Source: Arion vulgaris
Taxonomy: Eukaryota > Mollusca > Gastropoda > Stylommatophora > Arionidae
DNA: 64,000 nucleotides
Assembly: GCA_020796225.1 (NCBI GenBank)
Contig: CM036755.1
Span: 83,771,803-83,835,802 of the forward strand
Direction of reading: 5' to 3'
How positions within the stretch are numbered: the first letter of the stretch is position 1; each line of letters begins with the position of its first letter. The notes under the pieces were generated by a model. That model was not told the origin of the DNA, ran no database searches, and saw nothing but the letters and a program-made list of their open reading frames with translations. Shown here in pieces: positions 47,425-59,458 of the stretch. The position numbers were made by a program, and so were the translations under genes.

Positions 47425-47600
47425 GTTTCAACTTCATTGCAACGGGTCACCACATAATTGCTCCGTACCTGTGCCAGCGAAGTTCACACGAAATGCTAAC
47501 AACTGTCTCCTGTGAGTGTGTGAACAAATTCCAGAATGAAAAAGCCGTACCGCCACAAAAAGCAAACTGCACCGCATAAATGCATATGGCCGTCGCTTAT
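47425..47600 (+). repeat. Dispersed repeat copy 2 (partner at 31,980)
   Basis: Shares CATAATTGCTCCGT, CGAAATGCTAACAAC and AAATGCATATGGCCGTCGCT-like text with the first copy. Confidence 0.75.
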
Positions 47601-47796
47601 TTATTTGATGGTGTGACTAACATTGATTATCAATATTGATGAAGATATAGATACAAAAATATGTCAGAAATTAGTTGAAACATTTGTGACTACTCGAGTC
47701 AGATATAATAATAATACCATCTATATGGCTGTATATATGAACAATTAGATCCGACACCGTGCCAAATATTAAGTTAATATTACGTGATACTATAAA

Positions 47797-48040
47797 GTGG
47801 AGTACAAGCGATAGGGAGTTCGATCACAAACCCAAGTGTACCTGGTTCAAACCCCACGTGTTTGTTCAAAAGCAAATTCGTTTCCGTGGGATTTTTACCA
47901 AAGGTAAAAATAGACCCCACCGTTCAGAAAGCAATGGCAAACTACTGAACGTATAATTGGTGTCTAGAAAATCAGCGACTTGTTTATTGTGGTTGATAGC
48001 TACGTCCTGTAACGGACATGCCACCATTTTCATTGTTATT
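47797..48040 (+). mobile_element. tRNA-derived SINE, family 1 copy 1
   Basis: The tRNA-like head has a B-box GTACCTGGTTCAAACCCC. The body contains ACCGTTCAGAAAGCAATGGC and ATTGGTGTCTAGAAAATCAG. Closely related copies lie at 51,836 and 55,560. Confidence 0.8.
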
Positions 48041-48140
48041 TCATGATAAAGTAATATTTTGTAATGCACATTCTTTAAGCATTAACCCATTCTGACAAAT
48101 GTGTTGTTCTTATTGCACAATAGTCATGTACGTAAGCCAT

Positions 48141-48218
48141 ATGATATATGTGATGATACGTATGATATATGTGATGATACGTATGATATATGTGATGATA
48201 CGTATGATATATGTGATG
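48141..48218. repeat. 21-bp minisatellite (about 4 copies)
   Basis: The unit is ATGATATATGTGATGATACG plus T. Confidence 0.9.
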
Positions 48219-48479
48219 TTATCACGAGATGAGGATAGGTAAACAATGTGTGCAGGTTTTCTGACGACTGATACCTATCGTAAAGGTAATTCAACTCAGA
48301 ACAGAATGATCTTCATGCATTGGACATGTATACACAATCTGCTTATATTATAACGGAGATCTACCGAATAGACATAGAGGTGAACCCTTGGCTTTAAAGA
48401 CATATCTACTCAGTAGACAGACAAGTTATATTTTCATTTTTATCCGATATAGAAGCACTTGAGCTTTTAAGCTCTTCGG

Positions 48480-48612
48480 TTCGGTTCCACGAATATCGTA
48501 AATCTGGAGAACCTGTGGCTTTTCTGCCAGCACGCGGAATTGAACCGCACTCACAGGGGGCTTGTCACCCATCGCCCAACGCGCTACGAGCACGCTGGGT
48601 ATGCGGGCTTTT
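48480..48612 (-). mobile_element. tRNA-like SINE head, family 2
   Basis: On the minus strand an A-box-like CGTAGCGCGTTGGGCGATGG and a B-box GCGGTTCAATTCCGC lie at tRNA-like spacing. The flanks do not fold as a complete tRNA, so a SINE head is the better call. Confidence 0.55.
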
Positions 48613-49220
48613 TTTAAAAACCGATAAATGCCTACTATTTAGTCTTAACCCTTTAGCTGCTAAGGACATATATATACGTTTCCCATTCACTTCTAAAGAC
48701 GCATTAACACGTCTGTTATTATCTCTCCTCTGTGTGCTACGTTATGCATTTCTACTGTCACTGCTACAGGCGTACATTCACGTTTGTAACCTAAAAACAC
48801 AGAATAGCTGTTTTTAGTTCAGCCTTCAGAAAGTATGTAGCAGCGCAAGGGATAAAGTCAAACGCCTTTTTAGGGTGGATCTACTCAATAGACAGGCTTG
48901 TTAAATTCAGTCCGTTTCGTTTTTTAAACATATTTAATGTTTATGTTGTTTACATATATCGAGTCCCTGTCCTCAGCATGTTGATATTATTTTAAGTATG
49001 TGAGACAGGCAAGCATGTTTAACATTTTAAAGAGACCTGTAAATAGCAGTTTTAAAAACAAATTAAAGCACGACAAATAGATATTTTTTTTTCAGAAATG
49101 GTAAACAACGACTATTGATAGAACAAGCGTTGTCGCATATAAAAAGTGTAAAGATCAAAAGTCTAGCGATGACAAGTCATATCCTGAAAAAAACGTGTTT
49201 AGTGATGGAAAACAATTTCA
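48613..49220. other. no gene seen
   Basis: Short spurious frames only. Nothing here is recognisable. Confidence 0.5.
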
Positions 49221-49221
49221 T

Positions 49222-49655
49222 ACTTTATAAAGACAAGTGGACGTTTCCTCAAGTCGATATATTGACTTTATGAAGACAAGTGGACGTTTCCCCAAGTCAA
49301 TATATTGACTTTATGAAGACAAGTGAACGTTTCCCCAAGTCGATATATTGACTTTATGAAGACAAGTGGACGTTTCCTCAAGTCGATATATTGACTTTAT
49401 GAAGACAAGTGGACGTTTCCTCAAGTCGATATATTGACTTTATGAAGACAAGTGGACGTTTCCTCAAGTCGATATATTGACTTTATGAAGACAAGTGGAC
49501 GTTTCCTCAAGTCGATATATTGACTTTATGAAGACAAGTGGACGTTTCCTCAAGTCGATATATTGATTTTATGAAGACAAGTGGGCGTTTCCTCAAGTCG
49601 ATATATTGACTTTATGAAGACAAGTGGACGTTTCCTCAAATCGATATATTGATTT
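49222..49655. repeat. 43-bp minisatellite (10 copies)
   Basis: Units share GAAGACAAGTGGACGTTTCC and TCAAGTCGATATATTGA. Confidence 0.95.
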
Positions 49656-50022
49656 ACAAAGATGCTAACAATACAAATAGTATATAATGAGATTTGTAAA
49701 GTATGTCAGCCATCAAAGTATTTGATACAACTGTCTTTGACAAACTCATATACTACGGTATGGAAACTGCCACCACATAATATATGATCATAAATGCGTG
49801 ATCAATACTAAACAATACAAGTATATCACTTCTACAAAATATCTGCACGACCACAGTCAGTTCTTGACTGTATTAGTCACAATCAAACTTGGATAAAATA
49901 TATGCAAAATTATCTGCAAACTGCACAGTTGTATCCACAAGTTGAATACAGGAATATCCAACGAAACAACATGGCATGAAGTAGAAGCACATTCTACACA
50001 TGTTGTTTTTTTATTTCTCTCA
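49656..50022. other. no gene seen
   Basis: AT-rich spacer between two arrays. Confidence 0.5.
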
Positions 50023-50023
50023 A

Positions 50024-51128
50024 CACAAGGTAGATAACTGGTATTAAACATGTTATGATATCACAAGGTAGATAACTGGTATAAAACATGTTATGATATC
50101 ACAAGGTAGATAACTGGTATAAAACATGTTATGATATCACAAGGTAGATAACTGGTATAAAACATGTTATGATATCACAAGGTAGATAACTGGTATAAAA
50201 TATGTTATGATATCACAAGGTAGATAACTGGTATAAAACATGTTATGATATCACAAGGTAGATAACTGGTATAAAATATGTTATGATATCACAAGGTAGA
50301 TAACTGGTATAAAACATGTTATGATATCACAAGGTAGATAACTGGTATAAAACATGTTATGATATCACAAGGTAGATAACTGGTATAAAACATGTTATGA
50401 TATCACAAGGTAGATAACTGGTATAAAACATGTTATGATATCACAAGGTAGATAACTGGTATAAAACATGTTATGATATCACAAGGTAGATAACTGGTAT
50501 AAAACATGTTATGATATCACAAGGTAGATAACTGGTATAAAACATGTTATGATATCACAAGGTAGATAACTGGTATAAAACATGTTATGATATCACAAGG
50601 TAGATAACTGGTATAAAACATGTTATGATATCACAAGGTAGATAACTGGTATAAAACATGTTATGATATCACAAGGTAGATAACTGGTATAAAACATGTT
50701 ATGATATCACAAGGTAGATAACTGGTATAAAACATGTTATGATATCACAAGGTAGATAACTGGTATAAAACATGTTATGATATCACAAGGTAGATAACTG
50801 GTATAAAACATGTTATGATATCACAAGGTAGATAACTGGTATAAATCATGGTATGATATCATAAGGTAGATAACTGGTATAAAACATGTTATGATATCAC
50901 AAGGTAGATAACTGGTATAAAACATGTTATGATATCACAAGGTAGATAACTGGTATAAAACATGTTATGATATCACAAGGTAGATAACTGGTATAAAACA
51001 TGTTATGATATCACAAGGTAGATAACTGGTATAAAACATGTTATGATATCACAAGGTAGATAACTGGTATAAAACATGTTATGATATCATAAGGTAGATA
51101 ACTGGTATAAAACATGTTATGATATCAC
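50024..51128. repeat. 38-bp minisatellite (about 29 copies)
   Basis: Units contain CACAAGGTAGATAACTGGTA and AAAACATGTTATGATAT. It is extremely uniform: only a handful of substitutions in about 1.1 kb, so it is recent or homogenised. Confidence 0.97.
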
Positions 51129-51282
51129 CTGATTTATCCTCTTCGTCTTCTGCGTCCGCCTCTATAAATTCAGGTGTAGCCATGACGCCTAGTGTGGCGC
51201 TTCTGACTGATTTTTGCGTGAATGTCTGCTTACCGTTTTATTGGTTTCTTCGCTATACATGCAGACCTTCTCTGACTTCAGA
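51129..51282. other. spacer with a short acidic frame on the minus strand
   Basis: The minus strand reads M-A-T-P-E-F-I-E-A-D-A-E-D-E-E-D-K-S. It is not recognised and lies between two arrays. It may be the tail of a lost transposon gene. Confidence 0.3.
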
Positions 51283-51768
51283 GCTGCTTGATGTATTTAT
51301 ATGTTTCTATTTGCTGCTTGATGTATTTATATGTTTCTATTTGTTGCTTGATGTATTGATATGTTTCTATTTGCTGCTTGATGTATTTATATGTTTCTAT
51401 TTGCTGCTTGATGTATTTATATGTTTCTATTTGCTGCTTGATGTATTGATATGTTTCTATCTGCTGCTTGATGTATTTATATGTTTCTATTTGCTGATTG
51501 ATGTATTTATATGTTTCTATTTGCTGCTTGATGTATTTATATGTTTCTATTTGCTGCTTGATGTATTGATATGTTTCTATTTGCTGCTTGATGTATTTAT
51601 ATGTTTCTATTTGCTGCTTGATGTATTTATATGTTTCTATTTGCTGCGTGATGTATTTATATGTTTCTATTTGCTGCTTGATGTATTTATATGTTTCTAT
51701 TTGCTGCTTGATGTATTGATATGTTTCTATTTGCTGCTTGATGTATTGATATGTTTCCATTTGTTAAT
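51283..51768. repeat. 30-bp minisatellite (16 copies)
   Basis: Units contain TTGCTGCTTGATGTATTTAT and ATGTTTCTA. The long frames on both strands (51,119-51,835 and 51,278-51,760) are 10-residue repeats caused by the period. Confidence 0.95.
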
Positions 51769-51835
51769 CCTCTGTTTATCAAATTGGATCCTGGATGAGC
51801 TGAACATATCAATAAATCAGTTTATAGAACAGTGA

Positions 51836-52003
51836 ACGTCTGTAGCTCAAGTGCTAGTGAGTTCAATCCAAAACAAAAGCGTACCGGTTTCAAACACCAC
51901 GGTGGGCAAGTTTGCAATCAAATTCATTTCCGTGGGAATTTTACAAAAGATAAAAATAGACATCACCGTTCAGAAAGAAATGGCAACATACTGAACGTAT
52001 AAG
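51836..52003 (+). mobile_element. SINE family 1 copy 2, 5' part
   Basis: The tRNA-like head CTGTAGCTCAAGTGCTAGTG and body match the copies at 47,797 and 55,560. It is interrupted at AACGTATAAG by the element at 52,004-52,530 and resumes at 52,531-52,625. Confidence 0.85.
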
Positions 52004-52530
52004 TCTTTTTCTTCTCTTCCACCATTTACTTCTCAATAGAAGTGTTGGGGGAGGAGGAAACGTTGTGATCTTCTGTGCGCTTGTTTTAAGACACTTTATA
52101 AGCTGAGATTCATTGTTGTAAGGCTGTTCATGATGCCGTCGCTCCATCTTTTGCGTGGTCTTCCTCTTGGTTTGTACTCATTTTATTTTTTCTGTGTTTG
52201 TTCTCTGTGGCAGGCTATACCAGGGCATTCTTGTCAGGTGTCCAAACCATTTAATCTGTTTTTTAAAAATGAATTGCATGACTGGTTTCACATCCAGTCT
52301 CTTCTGATTTCTTCATTTCTAATTTTGTCTCTTATTGTCACACCTGCAGCTCTTCTAAGACACCTCATCTCTGATGTTGTGATTTTCCGCTCATTAGCTG
52401 CTGTTATTGGCCATGTTTAACACTGGTAACATAGTGTTGGTTGGAAAATCGTTCTTATGAGATTTGCTTTAGTTGTTAGCGGTATCTCTTCTTGTGACAA
52501 CAGTGGTGTTAACTGTCCCAGTAACTAGTT
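52004..52530 (-). mobile_element. 5'-truncated non-LTR insertion in a SINE, 10-bp target duplication
   Basis: The sequence parallels 4,930-5,395 closely (the same 3' region of the APE-RT element of the 4.9-7.7 kb family). It is a short, dead-on-arrival copy ending in an A-rich tail on the minus strand. AACGTATAAG occurs at both borders (51,994-52,003 and 52,531-52,540), marking the target duplication within the SINE. Confidence 0.88.
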
Positions 52531-52625
52531 AACGTATAAGTGGTGCCTAGAAAATCAGTGACTCTTTTTCTGTAGTTGATGGCTTCGTCCTGTAAAGGAT
52601 ATTCCACGCTGATCATTTCATAGAA
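52531..52625 (+). mobile_element. SINE family 1 copy 2, 3' part
   Basis: Continues with GTGGTGCCTAGAAAATCAGT as in the uninterrupted copies. Confidence 0.85.
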
Positions 52626-52754
52626 CATATGTGTCAGCAGATAAGACAGCTTTGGGAACCCATGGTCTAAATCAGCGTTTCCCAGAGTGGGCGTACCGCC
52701 CTTGTGGGCGCTGAAGCGTTCTAGGGGGCGGTAGTATACATTAAACACACTATG

Positions 52755-55000
52755 TGGCAAAAAACAGTTAAGACAGAAATTCAAACAAAAAACTGCATGG
52801 TGGAACAACGATGTCAAAGAATCAATAAAAGCAAAGAAGAAATGTTTAAAAACATGGATAAAATCCAAAAGTCAAGATGATTACACAGCATACAGAACAG
52901 TGAGAAGACATAGTAAACAAGTAATCAACAAATCAAACACAGAATCGTGGGAAAAATACGGAGAACAACTGTTATTACTATACAAAGTAAAACAGTAAGT
53001 AAAGGAACCCTTTCATACCTCGTGGTATATAGGTCAATACAGTGTTAGGCCTGTATTTTTCATTGACCGTCGGCACGCAATGGGTGATGTGGTCAGCATC
53101 ACGCCGGCCGCCTTTACATTCCCAGAGCATGTCTGGTACCCAGTTGAGGCTGGGTCAACCTGAAGCCGTCGCGATCTGGAAAAATACCACTCGCATTGCG
53201 GGAGCTGAACCCAGACCACCAGCCTTGGGAAGCGAGTTCACTAACAACTACGCTACAGCGGCTCTCACTATGCAAAGAACAGCCACGACATTTTTTCATA
53301 AGTGTCAATTCCATGAGGATAAGAGACGAAAGTTTCAACCCCACTGACATTATTAATGATAAAAACGGTACACCTATATTTAATACAAACGGAAGGAAGA
53401 ACAGATGGAAAGAATACTTCCAAGAACTACTTAACCAACCACCAACACCAATTGCGAATAGATTTAAAAATAACACAAGCATAGAAGAACCAAATATACT
53501 CATGCAAGAAATAGAAGAGTTGTGAAGAAGAGTCCACGACACAAGACAGCAGGCATAGACGGTATAACTAATGAAGCAATCAAGGCATGCGAAGAAACAG
53601 GAATAAAATGGATACATAGAATCTTCAAGTCAGCCTGGACAGAAAGAAGTCCCCAAAGATTGGCAGAAAGCCATCATAATACCAATATGGAAAAAAAGGC
53701 AACAAAAGAGAATGCAATACATACAGAGGCATATCGTTATTAAGTCATGTTGGGAAATTATATGCTAAAATGTTGGAATCTAGAATCAAACCTATAATAG
53801 AACCACAGCTGAACATAGCTCAATTTGGGTTCAGAAAGGGAAAGAGTTGCACTGATGCCCTGTTCACACTACGGCAACTCAGCGAAAACAGCATAGAATA
53901 TGACAAACAGCTCAACTTAGCATTCATAGACCAAGAAAAGGCCTTTGATAGAATAAACAGAAACAAACTATGGGCCATACAAAGTGAATATGGAATTCAG
54001 GGCCAACTATTAGACAATATTAGAGCGCTATACCAAAATGCTCAAGCGTAGTACGAACAAGCGATGGCCTGACAAGCGAATTTGAATTATCATCAGGAGT
54101 AAGGCAGGGATGTGTGCTTTCGCCTATACTTTTCAATATTTACATAGACAGGATAACGCAAGAAACCAAGGCAGATAACAACCTCGATAACAACTACAAT
54201 TTAATCAACGAACTACTCTTTGAAGATTATCAGAGTATAATTTACAACAACGAACACAAACTTCAACAACACATAATGCACTGCAAGCGACATGCGAAAA
54301 ATATGACATGAAAATTAACACCTCCAAAACAGAAGTCATGACAATAAGTAGGTCAACAGGTCAACTAAATATGCAAGTGAACAATGTCACAATACAACAG
54401 ACTCTAGAATTCATATATCTCGGGAGTATATTCACAGCAGATGGAAAGATGGACAGACAAATCGAGACTAGATGACAGAAGGCAAATGTAGTGACATACC
54501 AACTGTCACCACTATTAAAACATCCACGCATTAACATGGCAGTCAAACGACAACTGATAAACTGCATATTTATTCCAACTCTCTGCTATCAGTGCCAAAC
54601 ATGGCCCCTGACTAAGTCACAAGAAAGAAAGATTACAACATGTGAAATGAGATGTCTATGAAAAGCTGTCAACGTTACAAGACGAGATCGAGTGAGAAAC
54701 GAGAATATTAGAAGCATCGTTGGTACTATATCATGCATACAGTACATCGAGAAGCAAAGACTCAAGTGGTTCGGCCATCTAATGAGAGTGGAACCACATT
54801 TACTACTATCACGTGCCTATAATAATCGACACTCAGCGCGCAGAGCACGAGGCAGGCCAAGAACACGATGGATAGATAACATCTCAGAGTCCCTGCGAAG
54901 GCATGGACTAACAACGTCAAGCGCAACACACCTGGCACAAGATAGGAAACTAACTCTCCCACGACGCTTCACGGCAAATATGGTTAAGATAAGATAAGAT
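52755..55000 (+). pseudogene. Non-LTR retrotransposon (family with AAGAT tail), 5'-truncated
   Basis: A plus-strand element of the same family as 7,986-9,343. It shows K-T-A-W-W-N-N-D-V (about 52,780), then a SINE insertion, K-N-R-W-K-E-Y-F-Q-E-L-L (about 53,400), and P-R-H-K-T-A-G-I-D-G-I-T-N-E-A-I (about 53,540), the single-copy source segment of the 78-bp array. These are followed by F-G-F-R-K-G-K-S-C (about 53,825), F-I-D-Q-E-K-A-F-D-R (about 53,920), the catalytic box altered to F-E-D-Y-Q (about 54,220), and W-F-G-H-L-M-R (about 54,770). It ends with AAGATAAGATAAGAT (54,985-55,000). The changed catalytic box plus stops mean it is dead. Confidence 0.9.
52988..53266 (-). mobile_element. 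tRNA-derived SINE, family 3
   Basis: On the minus strand the head has A-box CTGTAGCGTAGTTGTTAGTG and B-box TCTGGGTTCAGCTCCC. ACTATACAAAG (52,977-52,987) and ACTATGCAAAG (53,267-53,277) flank it as an 11-bp target duplication with one mismatch. The host RT reading continues across. Confidence 0.8.
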
Positions 55001-55558
55001 TTTAAAATGTATTATTTAAATTTTTTGCGATTGAATAGTAATTTAAACTTTTAATTTTGCATTTTAATTCATTTTTTTCCCGTTTTACACGATCTGTTTT
55101 TCCAGTGTCAGAAACATTTATATACAGTAATCGTCCACCAGCTAAATATAGTCACATCAACGATATTGTCTGTCTTTGATCAAATTACAGTAGCAATGTA
55201 TTGCATGATGTTATTAAAATAACAAGCTGTATAAACATGTTACTACATTTATTCGCACACGAAGATAATAAATATAGGTTACTGTTCAGTTACAGTTATT
55301 AGAGGTGTTCAAAGTCATTTCCTTTAGGCTCCAAACCCGGCACGAGTTTTACATGTCTCTGAACTTATAATAACAGACACTGTATTTTGCCAGAATTTAG
55401 GATACATCACTTAACAGATACTGAACGGAAATTGTTCAACTGTTGACAAAATGGAGCGATTATGAAGAAGGGGTCTTGTGTTGAAAAAATATTATCGATA
55501 TAAGAGAAAACTACGATACAACTTGTAATAATGGCAAAACACGTAAAAACTAAGTATT
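55001..55558. other. non-coding part of the hAT element
   Basis: AT-rich sequence with no frame or repeat I recognise. It lies between the retrotransposon tail and a SINE. Confidence 0.5.
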
Positions 55559-55559
55559 T

Positions 55560-55815
55560 TGAGCGTCTGTAGCTCAAGCGGTAGTGAGCTCGATCACAAA
55601 CCCAAGTGTACCTGGTTCAAACTCCACGGCGGGCAAGTTTTGAAGCAAATTCGTTTCTGTGGGATTTTAACAAAAGGTAAAAATAGACCTCACCGTTCAG
55701 AAAGCAATGGCAAACTACTGAAAGTATAAGTGGTGCCTAGAAAATCAACGTCTCGTTTACTGTGGTTGATGGCTACGTCCTTAGGATATGCCACGATTTT
55801 CGATTTTCGTTGTAG
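55560..55815 (+). mobile_element. tRNA-derived SINE, family 1 copy 3
   Basis: The most complete copy. A-box GTAGCTCAAGCGGTAGTGAG and B-box CCTGGTTCAAACTCC are followed by a body with AAAGCAATGGCAAACTACTG and GTGGTGCCTAGAAAATCA. Confidence 0.85.
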
Positions 55816-56309
55816 TTTTACAAAAACAAAACTATAACAATATTTGTTATTACGAGTTTCGCCTGCGTTGAAAGAGAGGATATAAGAAAATTCAGAAGCG
55901 TCAAATACTTTCTTTTTATGTCTTTTGAGCTGTTAGTTAGCATAAATGTTAGTCATTTGGTTGGTCAGATAGCGGGATTTTTGTGTGAATGAAATGCAGC
56001 GTGACAGCAATATATTTATATGAAATATTTTTACAATGAAGAGTGAAGTGGATGGACTTTCATAGGTTAATGAACGATTTGGGAACAAAGAATTTTTGTT
56101 TTGTCACGCCATAAATACAGAGAGAAGTAGCAGTAGAGGACATCTTTACCCAATACCCCTACTGGTATATTCCAGTCGAATGTCAAATCTATAAATAGAC
56201 CTATCAGTGGTTTAGTAATAAGCTTCATTAAATTGTGTGTGCCATGTCAACAATCTTTAGTCGAGAAAGTATAATATATAAGTGGGGTCATACAAAGTGT
56301 AAATTACAT

Positions 56310-58090
56310 CTTTTATTTTGTGAATATTGTTGCAAACTTTATAACTTTATTATGTCTGAATCTAGAAGAAATCTCGACAATACAAATTTTGAAATACGGC
56401 TTTATTCAGTCACCTACGAACAATTTATTACCTATGTGCTTGATTTGCCAAAAAGTATTTTAAAATGAAGCAATGAAATCTTCTAGACTACAAGAGCATT
56501 TGACTAAAAAGCACGCTGAGAAAGAAGATACAGATCTGTCCTATTTTCAAGTGTTAGAAGAAAAATATTTGAAATGTCCAAATATATCAACACTTTTTGT
56601 GCTGTCCACTAAAGAAGATAATGACGGATTACAAGCTTCTTATAATATTTCATTATTAATCGCAAAAAGCTGGAAAGCTACACACAATTGGTGAGGAATT
56701 AATCTTGCTGGCAGTAAAAGAAATCATAAACACTATGTTTCATAAGCCAGCATCAGATATCATCAGGAACATTCTTTTGAGCAATAATTCAGTGTAAAGA
56801 AGAATAGATGAAATGGCTCAAGACGTTGAAAAATCATTATGCGAATATTTGAAGACAAGTCAATTTTCCATTCAATTCGATAAATCAACTCTTACAAATA
56901 ATGGAGCACTATTATCATACGTTCGATTCATAAAAGAAGAAAAAGTGTGCTATTATTATTTGCTAAAACATTAGAAGCGGATACAGAGGGAGAGTCAAGA
57001 TTTAATAACATTAATAACTTTTTAAAGAAAGCTATTCCTATTCCTAATATTTTGTCTTCTGCTATTGATGGTGCTCCAGTAAAGACAGGATTTCATAGCG
57101 CATTTAAAACAAGCACTACCAAATGTACTCACTATACATTGTGTTCTTCATCATCAATATTTAGTTGCAAATAATTTAAGGAACGCCCGCATACGTCGCT
57201 ACATTACGTTATTAGAACAGTCAACAAGATTAGAAGCAATTTATTGAGTGACAGAATGTTTAGCCAACTTTATAGCGAAACACGATGATTTCAATCGTTT
57301 GCTTCTTCACACAGAAGTTCGTTGGCTTTCAAACGGTATTCGTCTGAATCGATTTTACATTTTGTATGAGTCAGTACTAGAGTTCCTAGAAAACAAAGAC
57401 GACGGATTGCGGACCAACCTGATTACATCCAAAAATGCCATCGCTTTTTTGTCAGACCTCTAAAAACTATTTAATGAAGTCAATCTACAATTATAAGGTG
57501 ATGATTTGAATTTAATTAAAATTATTGCCGCTTTTGTGGGGAACCTTCTTCTGTTCAAGTGGAATCTAAGCCGAGGGGAATAGAGCCACTTTTCAAATTT
57601 ATCAGCAGTGCCTTTCAAAAAGGATGATTGACTTTAATACTGCCAACACTTGGAGTTATCCATGCTAATTTCAATGAGCGATTCAATGATATTTTAAACA
57701 TGAATATACCAAATTGAGTTCTAGATCCTTTCTCACATGTAAATACAGCAGAATCATCAAATTTACAAGTGGAACTTATAGAACTCACAACAAACGAAGA
57801 ACTAAAAACCAAATTCAAAAGTGGATACCAAGAGTTCTGGCTTTAAAAATCCATACTGACACTGTACCATGGATTATGGAAAATAGTTCAGAGACTTTTA
57901 ATTGCATTTCCATCTACTTATTTGGCTGAGTTTGGTTTAGTGCTGTAGCGAATTTACTATCAAAGAATAGGAACCGATTGCATATAATTGATCGTGGCGA
58001 TTTACGACTGATTTTTAACGAAAATTGCACCCGATATCAACAAACTTTTGAGAATACATCAGGTTCATCCTTCACATTAATTTGTAATTA
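56310..58090 (+). pseudogene. hAT transposase (ZBED5-like), many stops
   Basis: Plus-strand pieces in two or more frames, in order: a zinc-finger-like end with L-Q-E-H-L-T-K-K-H (about 56,490), L-Q-A-S-Y-N-I-S-L-L-I-A (about 56,630), R-R-I-D-E-M-A-Q-D-V-E (about 56,800), S-I-Q-F-D-K-S-T-L (about 56,870), I-D-G-A-P-V-K-T-G (about 57,065), L-T-I-H-C-V-L-H-H (about 57,130), and F-N-R-L-L-L-H-T-E-V-R-W-L-S-N-G (about 57,290), the hallmark of ZBED/hAT transposases. F-K-S-G-Y-Q-E-F-W (about 57,815) lies near the C-terminus. More than ten stops and frameshifts are present. The protein cuts and pastes DNA with 8-bp target duplications when intact. Confidence 0.9.
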
Positions 58091-58377
58091 TTTCTTCGTA
58101 TTTTTACTTTGCAAATTCGAAAGCGTTTTAATTATTACAATAATATTCTTACTAATGCCATGCAATCTCTGAATATGAATTTTAATTTTCATAGCTAGAT
58201 CATTATATGAAACTGCATAATGTTATTCGAGTATACACTTTACAATCTCTACATATGGGCTACGTTTTATCAAAATCTGTATAGCAATAACTGTGTTTAA
58301 GATGAAGTCCATATTGGCCACTACTTTTTCAAAACTGTTTTCAACATAATCAGTCATGTATCATTAGTTTCTATTTG

Positions 58378-58605
58378 GGGGTCTCAATGCCGAGAAGTGG
58401 TCAAGTCGTTTGCCTGTCATACCAAAGATTGTGGTTCCGAATCCGGACCGAGATACATGTGAAATTTTTCATGAGATCCTAGGATTGTTGCAGGAGCTAC
58501 GGAGTTTGTGCTTTGTGCAATGCTCTTGGCAGATGGCACGTCATCTTTGTCGACAGGGACGGAACCATATGGAATAAACCGGTTGAATGAAGTCAATCCT
58601 TGGAC
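58378..58605 (+). mobile_element. tRNA-derived SINE-like element, family 4
   Basis: A head with A-box-like AGAAGTGGTCAAGTCGTTTG and B-box TGGTTCCGAATCCGG at tRNA spacing, followed by an unrelated body. It resembles a leucine- or serine-type tRNA head. There is no second copy in the window. Confidence 0.6.
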
Positions 58606-58752
58606 CCTTATTTAGTTACTATTTACGTCGAAAATATCAAACGGCTTCAATGTAGACAAATATTGTAATGGAGGATGGAGGGGGTGGGGAGTGGCACAAT
58701 TTATGTCTTGCAAAGGGGCGCTGGCCCGAAAAGTTTGGTCATCTATGGTCTA

Positions 58753-58975
58753 GATGAAAAGATTGATACTGTATGTATATTACTTATTAAGATGAATCTG
58801 ATGAAAAGATTGATACTGTATGTATATTACTTATTATGAAAAGATTGATACTGTATGTATATTACTTATTAAGATGAATCTGATGAAAAGATTGATACTG
58901 TATGTATATTACTTATTAAGATGAATCTGATGAAAAGATTGATACTGTATGTATATTACTTATTAAGATGAATCT
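58753..58975. repeat. 47-bp minisatellite (about 5 copies)
   Basis: Units contain GATGAAAAGATTGATACTGT and ATGTATATTACTTATTAAG. One unit lacks its last segment. Confidence 0.9.
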
Positions 58976-59107
58976 TTCTATTGTCCACTTTTCTGTTGCT
59001 TTGACCTCTTGCAATAATGAGTGGATTATTCACAACTTGGTGATTGACTATTAAAGCATCCTATTATAATTTGATGTGATTTTGAGATGGTCATTGTTCA
59101 TACAATT

Positions 59108-59458
59108 TAAATACAATAAGTCAAGTAAGTACATGGTTCAATAAGTCAAGTAAGTACATGGTTCAATAAGTCAAGTAATTACATGGTTCAATAAGTCAAG
59201 TAAGTACATGGTTCAATAAGTCAAGTAAGTACATGGTTCAATAAGTCAAGTAAGTACATGGTTCAATAAGTCAAGTAAGTACATGGTTCAATAAGTCAAG
59301 TAAGTACATGGTTCAATAAGTCAAGTAAGTACATGGTTCAATAAGTCAAGTAAGTACATGGTTCAATAAGTCAAGTAAGTACATGGTTCAATAAGTCAAG
59401 TAAGTACATGGTTCAATAAGTCAAGTAAGTACATGGTTCAATAAGTCAAGTAAGTAAA
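59108..59458. repeat. 25-bp minisatellite (14 copies) next to micro-exon f
   Basis: The unit is GGTTCAATAAGTCAAGTAAG plus TACAT. Almost invariant. It ends about 70 bp from the micro-exon f donor. Confidence 0.97.

Larger units (their letters stand above)
52662..58752 (+). mobile_element. hAT-type DNA transposon, filled by nested elements
   Basis: ATGGTCTA is found at 52,662-52,669 and 58,745-58,752. This 8-bp duplication is the size expected for hAT elements. Just inside are GTTTCCCAGAGTGGGCG on the left and, read as the complement from the right, GACCAAACTTTTCGGGCC, both resembling ends of ZBED-type hAT elements. The two ends are only weakly alike. The transposase pseudogene is at 56,310-58,090. 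A retrotransposon, with a SINE in it, and two more SINEs lie inside. Confidence 0.6.

Noticed and set aside
51129..51260. Acidic minus-strand frame as a possible host exon
   Set aside because: No splice pattern in the right phase. A GTAAGC and an upstream AG exist but enclose only 19 nt without the W-L pattern.
51119..51835. 238-residue hydrophobic repeat frame and its antisense counterpart
   Set aside because: Produced by a 30-bp array. No splice, start context or non-repeat coding signal.
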